Notes under the pieces: model-generated
The model's input: the letters and a program-made list of their open reading frames with translations, nothing else
Told to the model about the DNA's origin: nothing
Database searches by the model: none
NCBI GenBank assembly: GCA_020354155.1
Contig: CP070644.1
Span: 1,372,389-1,382,910, forward strand
Direction: 5' to 3'
Length of the DNA: 10,522 bases
From: Nitrospiraceae bacterium
GTDB taxonomy: Bacteria > Nitrospirota > Thermodesulfovibrionia > UBA6902
Program-made: the position numbers and the translations under genes
In this document: positions 1 to 6,855 of the stretch, in pieces
Position numbering within the stretch: the first letter of the stretch is position 1
Layout: the number at the start of each line of letters is the position of its first letter

Positions 1-275
1 ACAAGAAAAATATCGGCCCATTCGATTTCAGCAGGGACCTTGACATAAACCTTGACTGGAATGCATGGCTTGATTTTTCACAACGGAACGGCGCATTCGT
101 GTATATAAAAAAAAAGCTGTTTCTTCATCGCGTGCATGAGGATGCTGAATCAATGAAAGGCATCAGCGATGAAAGAAGGCTTCGGGAAGATAAAATGATG
201 CTTGAAAAAATCTGGCCTAAGGGTATGCATCAGATTATGTCAGCCTTTTATTCTATTAGCCGGAAAGGATGGTAG
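1..275 (+). CDS. Glycosyltransferase family 2, C-terminal end (partial)
   Basis: The frame is open from base 3 to a TAG stop at 273-275 and gives 90 residues; the 5' end lies outside the window. The fragment carries the pattern D-W-x-x-W (LDWNAW), then G-x-F-x-Y, then LFLHRVHEDAES, a charged stretch with E-D-K-M-M and a final K-x-W-P. This arrangement is typical of the tail of GT-A fold, family 2 glycosyltransferases, where the His-Arg-x-His region follows the catalytic acidic residue. Such enzymes transfer a sugar from a nucleotide-sugar donor, usually at the cytoplasmic face during surface polysaccharide assembly. No membrane segment is seen in the part present. The next gene on the same strand, 114 bp downstream, is a GT-C-like membrane protein, which supports a glycan locus. 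Donor and acceptor cannot be told from this fragment. Confidence 0.72.
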   Translation, partial: KKNIGPFDFSRDLDINLDWNAWLDFSQRNGAFVYIKKKLFLHRVHEDAESMKGISDERRLREDKMMLEKIWPKGMHQIMSAFYSISRKGW

Positions 276-354
276 CACAGACGGCGATGTGGTCCATAAT
301 TGATGATGAAAAACCTGCTATGGTTCCTTTCCTCTTTTTCAAATACATGCATGG

Positions 355-383
355 TTGAAATATCATAGAAGAAGGGATATATA
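355..383 (+). promoter_or_regulatory. Candidate sigma-70 promoter for the TPR membrane protein, leaderless geometry
   Basis: TTGAAA at 355-360 and TATATA at 378-383 are separated by exactly 17 bp. With standard spacing the transcript would start at 390, the first base of the ATG. The stretch is AT-rich, so a chance match is possible. A GAAGGGA purine run (371-377) sits 12 bases before the ATG, rather far for a good ribosome binding site, and would be untranscribed from this promoter. Read-through from the upstream glycosyltransferase gene is the alternative. Confidence 0.4.
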
Positions 384-389
384 TTTATT

Positions 390-2816
390 ATGCAACGGAC
401 AAAAGCTGAAACTATACTCTTCGCTGTTTTCCTGACATCAGTTTTTTTTCTTTCAATCATACAGATAGAAGACACTGATATATGGACCCATCTCAGTTTT
501 GGGAAATGGATTTGGGAGCACGGGGCACACCCCACGGTAGAACCCTTTCTTGATACAGGTGTCACCGGCATTTACCTTAACTGGTTATTTGGTATTTTAT
601 ATTATCTGGCCTATCTTGGGTCAGGAATTCCAGGTGTCATTCTGCTGATGGCGCTGTCTGTCACAGGTACCTTCATGATTCTTCTGGCTGATTCTCTGAA
701 GCCCTATAAAAACACCGTCATATCTGTCATCATATTAATATTCGCCGTATTTTTTATGCGACACCGCTTTGTGGTAAGACCTGATACGTTCCTGATGCTC
801 TTTCTCTCATTCAGTATTTTCAGCCTGAATGCATATGTGAGTGATGGCAGGAAGTATATTTATGCACTTCCCTTTACGCACATGTTTTGGGCAAACAGCC
901 ATACGAGTATCATACTTATGGTCATCCCCTTCATGTCATTTCTTGCAGGCGGTTTTCTTCAGCAGCGGTTAGATAAAAAAGGCCTTCATTTCCTATACAC
1001 ACCTTCCTATGCCCAGATGAAAACAATAGGACTTTTTTTTATACTATCCTTTCTGGCCTCTCTCGTAAGCCCCTACTTCATCAGTCAATATACTATCGCT
1101 TTTCAGCTTGTTCAGTCAGACTGGTGGACTCAGGAGATAGGAGAATTACTGAAACCCACATGGGCAAACAACAAACAAGCCTATATTATTGCTGCAGTAA
1201 CACTTTCCTCCTTTGTCCTGCAATGGTTCGCAGCGTACCGTTCAGGAAAGAATGAACAGAATAAATATGCATCCCTGGTACATTTAATGCTTCTTGCGCC
1301 CTTTATGTACCTTTCATTCACTGCTGTGCGATTCACCTTTTTTCTCGGTTTTATTGGGTTGCCTGTTCTGAGCAGAAACCTTTCGGGTCTTTTTGTCAAC
1401 GTTGAATGGATGCAGGCTTTTCTCAAGAAAAAATCTGTTGCAATCATCGTTGGTGTGGTTATACTGGCTGTTTCGGTGCTTGCCTTAAAAGAGATTGAGC
1501 CTTTCAGGGAACCTCGAAAACATTTTGGTCTTGGAATAAGTTATCAATATTTCCCGGAAGACGCCTTAGCCTATATGGATAAAAAAGGCATTACTGGAAA
1601 GATATATAACCTCTTTCAGTGGGGAGGATATATAACGTGGAGGGATTTCCCTGTGCGGAAACCCTTAATCGACGGGCGGGGGTTTCTGGACGAAAAGTTA
1701 ATGGAAACAATAACTTCAGCCCATAATTATCCGGATTTACTGGATGAACTTGAGGCAGAGCATGGCTTTGAATCAGTGCTCATTAACTATGTTGATGATG
1801 GCGCAGGGACCCTGGATTATGACACAGACAGAATAATGAGGCATCCGGACTGGGCCCTCGTGTACTGGGACGATTTTGCCATGGTCTATCTGAAAAGAGA
1901 GGGCAAGTATGCGGACATTATCAAAGATGACGAGTATAAATTCGTAATACCATCAAATTTAGTTTCGGCAGCAGCTTCCCGTTTGACAAATAAAGAATAT
2001 CGTGACCAGTTTGTCAAGGAACTTCAGCGAAATATAAGTACGACTCAATCATCACTTGCCTACTTCTTTCTCGGTTATGTCTACAGTGAAGCGGGTAATT
2101 ACAGAGAAGCCATCGATGCCTACTCGCGTGTCCGGCCCCATCCCATGCATGACCGAACACCTTCAGCATATTTTGGCATAGCCTATGCATATGGACAGAT
2201 GGGGGACGTTGAGGCATCGCTGAACTATTATTTAAAAAGCCTGAAACTGATAGAAAATCCAACGTTGTTCTATAAAGTAGGGCTTTCGTATTTGTCAAAA
2301 GGGGATAAGAATAACGCGGTGCATTACTTTGAGAAGGCACTCAGCGGCAACTGGAAGCTCTTGCCCGTATATCCGATGCTTATCAGTCTGTATCAGGAGA
2401 TGAGAATGGAGCCTGAGGCTGAGAACCTTGCGAAGCAATACGAAGAGGCAAAGGATGTCGGCAAGGCCGCGAGCTATTTTCAGGCCGGTCTCACGGCATA
2501 TAGTAACCGTGAATATGATGTCGCCATAAGGGAATTCAATAAGGTCATAGGGGTCAACCCTTTTCATCCCGATACCTACTCAAACCTTGGGTACATTTAT
2601 TTTGATATGGGAGATATGGACAGGGCGTACCAATACCAAAGGAAAAGCATAGACATTGATCCAAACAATGCCAATGCCCATTATGGGATCGCCCTCGTAT
2701 ACAAGGAGCTGGGGGATAGAGATGGGGCAAAATTACACTGGAACGAATACCTCAGGCTTCAGCCCACCGGCTATTTCTCAAGAAAAGCCAAGAGAGAAAT
2801 TGAAAGCCTGCAATAA
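390..2816 (+). CDS. Polytopic membrane protein, GT-C-like N-terminal half with C-terminal TPR domain
   Basis: 808 residues. About residues 7-25 form a first hydrophobic segment, followed by an acidic loop E27-D28-T29-D30 with IWTHLSFGKWIWEHG. An acidic motif in the first external loop is the hallmark of GT-C glycosyltransferases, which use lipid-phosphate sugar donors. Some eight to ten further hydrophobic segments run to about residue 366. A soluble stretch (385-505) has N-L-F-Q-W-G-G-Y-I-T-W-R (407-418) and LIDGRGF (426-432), a pattern I associate with bacterial GT-C-like proteins of unknown function. Residues 554-793 hold about seven TPR units (near 554, 591, 624, 657, 694, 728 and 760; the fourth is weak), usually a protein-binding scaffold. 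The start is forced: a TAG lies in frame at 366-368 and the next Met (87) would remove the acidic loop. It follows a family 2 glycosyltransferase, so a role in glycan assembly or protein glycosylation is a reasonable inference. Sugar transfer itself is not proven by the sequence. Confidence 0.85.
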   Translation: MQRTKAETILFAVFLTSVFFLSIIQIEDTDIWTHLSFGKWIWEHGAHPTVEPFLDTGVTGIYLNWLFGILYYLAYLGSGIPGVILLMALSVTGTFMILLADSLKPYKNTVISVIILIFAVFFMRHRFVVRPDTFLMLFLSFSIFSLNAYVSDGRKYIYALPFTHMFWANSHTSIILMVIPFMSFLAGGFLQQRLDKKGLHFLYTPSYAQMKTIGLFFILSFLASLVSPYFISQYTIAFQLVQSDWWTQEIGELLKPTWANNKQAYIIAAVTLSSFVLQWFAAYRSGKNEQNKYASLVHLMLLAPFMYLSFTAVRFTFFLGFIGLPVLSRNLSGLFVNVEWMQAFLKKKSVAIIVGVVILAVSVLALKEIEPFREPRKHFGLGISYQYFPEDALAYMDKKGITGKIYNLFQWGGYITWRDFPVRKPLIDGRGFLDEKLMETITSAHNYPDLLDELEAEHGFESVLINYVDDGAGTLDYDTDRIMRHPDWALVYWDDFAMVYLKREGKYADIIKDDEYKFVIPSNLVSAAASRLTNKEYRDQFVKELQRNISTTQSSLAYFFLGYVYSEAGNYREAIDAYSRVRPHPMHDRTPSAYFGIAYAYGQMGDVEASLNYYLKSLKLIENPTLFYKVGLSYLSKGDKNNAVHYFEKALSGNWKLLPVYPMLISLYQEMRMEPEAENLAKQYEEAKDVGKAASYFQAGLTAYSNREYDVAIREFNKVIGVNPFHPDTYSNLGYIYFDMGDMDRAYQYQRKSIDIDPNNANAHYGIALVYKELGDRDGAKLHWNEYLRLQPTGYFSRKAKREIESLQ

Positions 2817-2851
2817 GACCAGACTACTATTTAATCAATATTGTATTTATT

Positions 2852-2942
2852 GTCATGCCCGCATGTCGTAAGCGGGCCTGCCTGCGGTAGGCAGGCATCC
2901 AGGGTATCTCAAATAATAGATTCCCGCTTTCGCGGGAATGAC
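2852..2942. repeat. Hairpin-rich intergenic repeat (REP-like), element 1
   Basis: The element opens with GTCATGCCCGC and closes with GCGGGAATGAC, so its ends are inverted copies with one mismatch. Inside are three stems: GCCCGC (2857-2862) with GCGGGC (2872-2877); GCCTGCCT (2876-2883) with AGGCAGGC (2889-2896) around a 5-base loop; and ATTCCCGC (2920-2927) with GCGGGAAT (2932-2939) around TTTC. The internal phrase ATCCAG recurs in the element at 10089-10163. It lies between two convergent genes and may act as a bidirectional 3' end barrier, but no T-run follows any stem, so it is not a canonical intrinsic terminator. The rest of the gap (2817-2851, 2943-3043) shows nothing recognisable. Confidence 0.8.
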
Positions 2943-3043
2943 GGCTGTTGATTTGGATGGAGAGGAACTGGTTTTGAAACAGATTTTGTTTCCTATAGTT
3001 AGCCTCAAGAAGATATGTTTAAAACAGGAACGTGTACTGAGTA

Positions 3044-3613
3044 TTACCCCCTTGGCTTTGCAAGTATTTCAAGCACCTTCAGATTGAGAAACCGTTTTGA
3101 GGCTGCTGATCGAATGACTGCAACAGAGTCGGCACCCCACCCGGTGCCTGCCACGGTGAGAATCTCTTCCCCTTCAGGAATGAGCCCTGCATCTGCAGCC
3201 ATCATGATCATCTCACAGCATACTTTCAGTCCTTCGCCGAAACGCCGCAGAGACTGGGCAACGAGCAGGGTGGGGTAGACGCCGCTGAACTGTTTTGCAA
3301 GCGCTGTCTCAAGGCTGTGGGTGATCATGGTTCCCGTATACACTTTTGCTCCTGCTCCGAGTATTTTTTCTCTTGCATCATCGGTCAGTTCAATAGTATT
3401 TGGTTCTTTAAACCCGAATGAGTGAGTCACAACAACGAGGTTTATTCCTGTTTCCTTCAGACCCTCCGCAAAGAGAATCCCTGTGGACCCTCTCGTTGTG
3501 GCAACGACAACATGTTTGTAATGGAACTCAGCAATGTTTTCCTTCACAATGGTGAGACACTGTTCCGTATTGTCGGGACCTGGCTTTTCAAAATAGGTTG
3601 TGTTTTTTTGCAT
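3044..3613 (-). CDS. Stand-alone pyruvate kinase alpha/beta (PK_C) domain protein
   Basis: 189 residues, resembling only the C-terminal domain of pyruvate kinase (PF02887 type fold). Visible landmarks are VVVATTRGSTG (35-45), VVVTHSFGF (60-68), GAGAKVYTGT (86-95) and the closing VAGTGWGADSVAVIR (154-168), which matches the glycine-rich end of PK_C. There is no sign of the TIM-barrel catalytic domain or of the metal and phosphoenolpyruvate residues, and the upstream DNA is non-coding, so this is a complete small protein and not a broken pyruvate kinase. Free-standing PK_C proteins are known as a conserved uncharacterised family in bacteria and archaea. In true pyruvate kinases the domain binds allosteric effectors, so binding of a phosphorylated metabolite is possible but untested. 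The start has a strong AAGGAGG (3628-3622) 8 bases before the ATG, the best ribosome binding site in the window. The gene diverges from mazG. Confidence 0.82.
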   Translation of the reverse strand: MQKNTTYFEKPGPDNTEQCLTIVKENIAEFHYKHVVVATTRGSTGILFAEGLKETGINLVVVTHSFGFKEPNTIELTDDAREKILGAGAKVYTGTMITHSLETALAKQFSGVYPTLLVAQSLRRFGEGLKVCCEMIMMAADAGLIPEGEEILTVAGTGWGADSVAVIRSAASKRFLNLKVLEILAKPRG

Positions 3614-3621
3614 GTCTCCTA

Positions 3622-3655
3622 CCTCCTTGAATGAAGATCATTATACCAGATTATA
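3622..3655 (-). promoter_or_regulatory. Extended -10 promoter and ribosome binding site of the PK_C-domain gene
   Basis: Read on the - strand, TGGTATAAT occupies 3648-3640, a perfect TGnTATAAT extended -10. A second TATAAT lies 10 bases further upstream (3655-3650). No good -35 is seen, as is usual for extended -10 promoters. The predicted start near 3633 gives a leader of about 20 bases that contains the AAGGAGG ribosome binding site (3628-3622). Confidence 0.65.
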
Positions 3656-3715
3656 TCCGTGTAGATTAATTATTCAGATTCCCTAATTCACTTTGGTGCA
3701 ATGCTGAAATAATTT

Positions 3716-3940
3716 GTCATTCCGGGAAGCAGGAGGCGACGAGGAATTGTACTCCTTACTCTTATTAAAGAAATCAACATTTCGCCCGGAATATGTCATG
3801 AGCAATAAAGAAAGATTCTTCGCTACACCTGCCTGCCGGCAGGCAGGTGCGTGAATCCATGGTTCGACAAGCTCACCATGACAAGTGTCACCCTGAGCTT
3901 GTCGAAGGGTGGATGCCCGATCACGACATGCGATCATGAC
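3716..3940. repeat. Mosaic hairpin-rich intergenic repeat, element 2
   Basis: The element begins with GTCAT (3716-3720) and ends with ATGAC (3936-3940), the same outer words as the elements at 2852 and 10089. It contains three separate symmetric modules. The first is ATTCCGGG (3719-3726) matching CCCGGAAT (3785-3792) across a 58-base interior. The second is a perfect 24-bp palindrome at 3826-3849 whose half-site is CACCTGCCTGCC. The third is a long imperfect stem-loop at 3863-3906, with a perfect 13-bp outer stem TTCGACAAGCTCA and a further TGACA/TGTCA inner stem. A TTCGACAAGCTCA type stem-loop is a well-known interspersed repeat in many environmental bacterial genomes. The assembly looks like repeats nested or joined within one site. 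No transposase gene is present, so any mobility would be in trans. Confidence 0.78.
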
Positions 3941-3992
3941 AATGAATACGACAGATATCTTCTATTCAATTCAGTCACGCAGAGGCTGAATC

Positions 3993-4001
3993 TGATATAC
4001 T
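3993..4001 (+). promoter_or_regulatory. Extended -10 promoter of mazG, leaderless geometry
   Basis: TGATATACT matches the TGnTATAAT extended -10 with one base off. Standard spacing from the last T (4001) puts the transcript start at 4008, the A of the mazG ATG. No Shine-Dalgarno sequence lies within 20 bases of that ATG, and the TG of this motif belongs to an in-frame TGA (3993-3995) that rules out an earlier start. No convincing -35 is seen. Confidence 0.5.
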
Positions 4002-4007
4002 GTCTGG

Positions 4008-4772
4008 ATGAACTTTGATGAACTGGTAGAGATAGTAGCAAAGCTCAGGGCACCGGGAGGATGCCCCTGGGACAGGGAGCAGACACGGGAGACATTGAAG
4101 CCTTTTCTCATAGAGGAGTTCTATGAGCTCATTGATGCCATTGATGAAGACAGCCCTGAGAATATGAAAGAAGAACTGGGGGACCTTCTCTTTCAGATCG
4201 TTCTTCAGAGTGAGTTATCACGGGAAGAGGGGAAGTTCAGTATTCACGATGTGGTTGATGGGATTGCCCGAAAGATGGTAAGACGCCATCCGCATGTATT
4301 TGGCGACAAGGATTTGCAAACCTCAGGGGCTGTAGAGGAATGGTGGGAAGAGAACAAGAGGGCCGAGGGAAAAAATCATGGCTCTCTCATTGACGGGGTA
4401 CCGCGTTCCATGCCCTCCCTGCTAAGGTCCCAGGAACTGCAGTTAAAGGCCACTAATGCTGGTTTTGACTGGGAGCGGGTGGAGGATGCAATTGAAAAGC
4501 TTGAGGAAGAGGTGAAGGAGTTCAAGGAGGCCCTGCGGGCAAAGGACAAAAATGAGATAGAAAATGAGCTGGGAGATATGCTCTTTGTCCTTGTCAGGAT
4601 ATCCAATTTTCTTGAGGTAAACCCTGAAGATGCCCTTACGAAAACAATAAATAAATTTATTCAGCGCTTTCATTTTATGGAAAGCAGGGCTTCAGATCAG
4701 GGTAGGCAGCTGACTGATATGACGCTTGCAGAAATGGATGTACTCTGGAACGAGGCAAAGAAGTCAGTATGA
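4008..4772 (+). CDS. mazG: MazG nucleoside triphosphate pyrophosphohydrolase
   Basis: 254 residues, close to the 263 of E. coli MazG. The enzyme hydrolyses NTPs and dNTPs to the monophosphate and pyrophosphate and is thought to clear aberrant nucleotides in the cytoplasm. Both MazG domains are present. Domain 1 has the signature GCPWDREQT (18-26) and metal-binding acids E36, E37, E40 and E56, D59 (EEFYEL, EELGDLLF). The linker keeps KMVRRHPHVFG (89-99) and EEWWEENK (110-117). Domain 2 repeats the metal site at E167, E168, E171 and E187, D190 (LEEEVKEF, ENELGDMLF). All key acids are intact, so an active enzyme is expected. The start is fixed by an in-frame TGA five codons upstream and by the usual distance to the CPWD motif. 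The gene is monocistronic and its last 9 bases overlap the 3' end of lptD on the other strand. Despite the name it is not part of a mazEF toxin pair here. Confidence 0.96.
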   Translation: MNFDELVEIVAKLRAPGGCPWDREQTRETLKPFLIEEFYELIDAIDEDSPENMKEELGDLLFQIVLQSELSREEGKFSIHDVVDGIARKMVRRHPHVFGDKDLQTSGAVEEWWEENKRAEGKNHGSLIDGVPRSMPSLLRSQELQLKATNAGFDWERVEDAIEKLEEEVKEFKEALRAKDKNEIENELGDMLFVLVRISNFLEVNPEDALTKTINKFIQRFHFMESRASDQGRQLTDMTLAEMDVLWNEAKKSV

Positions 4773-6854
4773 GGTGTTTGACAGGAGAGAATCCGTACTG
4801 CCGAGGCTGAAGGTAGTCAATCCTTTCAGTTCAATCGCAACGAGAATCTGATAATCCTGCGAGTTTCTGTTATAGGTAAGGGTCAGTCCCCAGCACTGGT
4901 GGCTGTAAGTTGAGCTGACGGTCAGCTCCTGCACGCCGTTCCCGTTGAGGTCATACCAGATTTTCCCGTTTATACCGACAGGAATTGTTTTTCCTCTTAA
5001 TCGTATCGGGCTGTGTAATGCACCTTCCAGGGTTAACTGGTCAAGGTTGGTGACGCTCCGGAAATTCTTGCCTACCCCAATATATCCGATTGAATTCTTT
5101 AACCGGGCTAAGGCAATGGTCTCTGAAAATTCTTCGTCATGGACGTCATAGGAAGCATTTAAACTGATATCAATGTTTTTGCTGGCAAGGGTGGCCTCGG
5201 CAAGAAGGGGAGAGAAGTTCTTCTCAACATTCAGCAGGCTGTAGCTCTGAGAGAGTCTGAACCGGGCTTCCAGGTAGGTTGTGTTTAACCCTGACAACCT
5301 GTTCGTAAAGGCATATCCAATACTGCTTGTGTGGGGAATGGCATCAAGAGAGTCAAAAAAAGGAATATCACTCTGATCAACATTTGGTATATACGTATAT
5401 TGCAGTGAGGGCTCAAAAATATGGACAAAGGATGTATACCGTTTGAAAAGTGTTGTTGATAAAGCAGTGGTCAGATCTACTATGGTACGATCCGTACTTC
5501 CGCCTGGCCTTTCGAGGTGATACACTGTTTCCCTCAGACCGATCTTTTGGGTTACGTTGAGTATCCTGCCATAACTGAAGTACAGATTGGGGTTGAGATC
5601 TATCCGCATTGCCTTCTGTCCCTCGCTTCTCCAGATGTTATTGCCCTTGACGGTGAGGTTGAATGCAAAGGGGCCCTTTGACTGTGTGTAAAGAACATAC
5701 CCTGCCTCCGGAAGGTATTGCGGCACCAGGCTCGAGCTTCCCTCCAGGCTCTGCCTGTACTGACCAAGCAGGTAAGCCCTGCTGCCTCGGAAAGACTTCT
5801 CAACTTGCATGTTTGACTCAAGATATTTTTGCAGTCTTTCTTCTGAAACAAAGCCAAAAGGGTTTGTTTTCTCCCACGATCGGACACCTATCTTTCCCTG
5901 CGAAGTAGAGTCCATCTCATTGTAGTAGTCGTACTCACTGACGGCATGGATTTTAAGATATCCCCTCATATTGTACGGCAATTTTTGATCAATATAGGAT
6001 TTGACCTCGGTAAGGTCCCGTTTGGTGTCATCGTCCCTGACATGGTAGACCCAGAGCTCGCCCTTGCTTTCCGGGGTTACCATATATCTGTAATTGAGCC
6101 CCTGGGCAAGCCCCTTTTCACCGTAGTAATCAAGGTGAAAGGTGGCGTCCTGGTTTTCCTTGAGAGCCCAGAAAAATCCCTGTTTGTAATAGTAGCCTCT
6201 CGTACTGCTGTAACCGAACTCAGGGAAGAGAAACCCTGTCTGGCGCTCCCTGTCCAGCGGATACCATGCATAGGGAGTGTAGAGACCAGGCCTGTTTCGA
6301 ATATTAAATGTTGTATGCCATGCGCTGAGGCTCTTGTCCTGGGTGGCCTTCACTTCTTTTCCTTCAATATGCCATGCAGGGACCTCTGCATCACAGGAGG
6401 TTACCTGCGCCTTGTCCAGTGTAAAACTTCGCTCTCCTGTTTTTTCTATGTCACCGCCGTAGAGGTGGATGTTGCGATTTTTATAGAAAATATAGCTGTC
6501 ATAAATGGTGCCGAGCTTTGATTTCAGATTGATCTCTACGTTACTGCCCTTTATTATTACCTCAGGGTCTTCATACACAACATTTCCTGTTGCTGTGGCA
6601 TCAGAGGTTTTGTTTACAATATACATCTCATCGGCCTCAAGCCTCGTATCCTGATAGATGATCACAGCAGAACCCTTTGCACTGTAGGTGTCTGTCTTTG
6701 CACTATACTCCAGGTGGTCGGCAGAAATATTGATTGAGTCATCAGATGAAAAAAGTGCAGACGGCGGCAGCAGAAATAGCAGAAGAATTACAATGAGCTT
6801 GAGAGCAGAGGGAGGGGCCATGATATGCAGGGTATCTTTCCCGGGTCCCCCCAT
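4764..6854 (-). CDS. lptD: LPS-assembly outer membrane protein LptD
   Basis: 696 residues, somewhat shorter than E. coli LptD (784). With lipoprotein LptE it forms the outer membrane beta-barrel that inserts LPS into the outer leaflet. A hydrophobic signal segment spans about 18-35. An OstA/LptA-like periplasmic domain follows (about 40-150: INISADHLEYSAKTDTYSAKG, EADEMY, ATGNV). The family signature SCDAEVPAWHI lies at 153-163, the barrel entry TPYAWYPLDRERQTGFLFPEFGYS at 193-216, and the barrel motif FEPSLQYTYIPNVDQSDIPFFDSLD at 480-504. Only two cysteines are present, C154 and C654, matching one inter-domain disulfide in place of the two of E. coli. The first ATG is one base past the folC stop; Met12 (6821) would give a more usual signal peptide (MAPPSALKLIVILLLF) and may be the real start. 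Neither has a strong ribosome binding site, so coupling to folC is likely. Its end overlaps convergent mazG by 9 bp. Confidence 0.95.
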   Translation of the reverse strand: MGGPGKDTLHIMAPPSALKLIVILLLFLLPPSALFSSDDSINISADHLEYSAKTDTYSAKGSAVIIYQDTRLEADEMYIVNKTSDATATGNVVYEDPEVIIKGSNVEINLKSKLGTIYDSYIFYKNRNIHLYGGDIEKTGERSFTLDKAQVTSCDAEVPAWHIEGKEVKATQDKSLSAWHTTFNIRNRPGLYTPYAWYPLDRERQTGFLFPEFGYSSTRGYYYKQGFFWALKENQDATFHLDYYGEKGLAQGLNYRYMVTPESKGELWVYHVRDDDTKRDLTEVKSYIDQKLPYNMRGYLKIHAVSEYDYYNEMDSTSQGKIGVRSWEKTNPFGFVSEERLQKYLESNMQVEKSFRGSRAYLLGQYRQSLEGSSSLVPQYLPEAGYVLYTQSKGPFAFNLTVKGNNIWRSEGQKAMRIDLNPNLYFSYGRILNVTQKIGLRETVYHLERPGGSTDRTIVDLTTALSTTLFKRYTSFVHIFEPSLQYTYIPNVDQSDIPFFDSLDAIPHTSSIGYAFTNRLSGLNTTYLEARFRLSQSYSLLNVEKNFSPLLAEATLASKNIDISLNASYDVHDEEFSETIALARLKNSIGYIGVGKNFRSVTNLDQLTLEGALHSPIRLRGKTIPVGINGKIWYDLNGNGVQELTVSSTYSHQCWGLTLTYNRNSQDYQILVAIELKGLTTFSLGSTDSLLSNTSY

Positions 6855-6855
6855 G

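Larger units (their letters stand above)
3614..4007. other. Divergent intergenic region between the PK_C gene and mazG
   Basis: This 394-bp gap holds, from left to right, the PK_C ribosome binding site and tandem -10 boxes (3622-3655), a 225-bp hairpin-rich repeat (3716-3940) and the mazG extended -10 (3993-4001). An 84-codon - strand open frame at 3683-3937 is the repeat read as protein and is not a gene. No small RNA or riboswitch is recognised. Confidence 0.7.

Noticed and set aside
248..571. 107-codon - strand open frame over the TPR gene start
   Set aside because: It overlaps the glycosyltransferase end and the N-terminus of the membrane protein; no motif or initiation signal.
2920..2939. 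Hairpin ATTCCCGC-TTTC-GCGGGAAT as an intrinsic terminator of the TPR gene
   Set aside because: No T-run follows on either strand, and the hairpin is part of a longer repeat; a terminating effect remains possible but is not supported.
3044..3613. Reading the PK_C protein as a truncated pyruvate kinase pseudogene
   Set aside because: The frame is intact, has its own promoter and strong ribosome binding site, and the upstream DNA carries no remnant of the catalytic domain.
3683..3937. 84-codon - strand open frame with the phrase STLRQAQGDTCHGELVEPW
   Set aside because: It is the TTCGACAAGCTCA repeat and the 24-bp palindrome read as protein, a common false gene; no ribosome binding site and no protein-like pattern beyond the repeat.
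2852..3940. The repeat pair as a CRISPR array
   Set aside because: The elements differ in core and length, are separated by a gene, and show no regular spacer pattern.
4008..4772. A mazEF-type toxin-antitoxin module because of the mazG name
   Set aside because: No small toxin or antitoxin gene is adjacent; the neighbours are a repeat region and lptD.
5946..6521. 191-codon + strand open frame opposite lptD
   Set aside because: It lies wholly within the well-supported lptD gene on the other strand; no recognisable motif or initiation signal.
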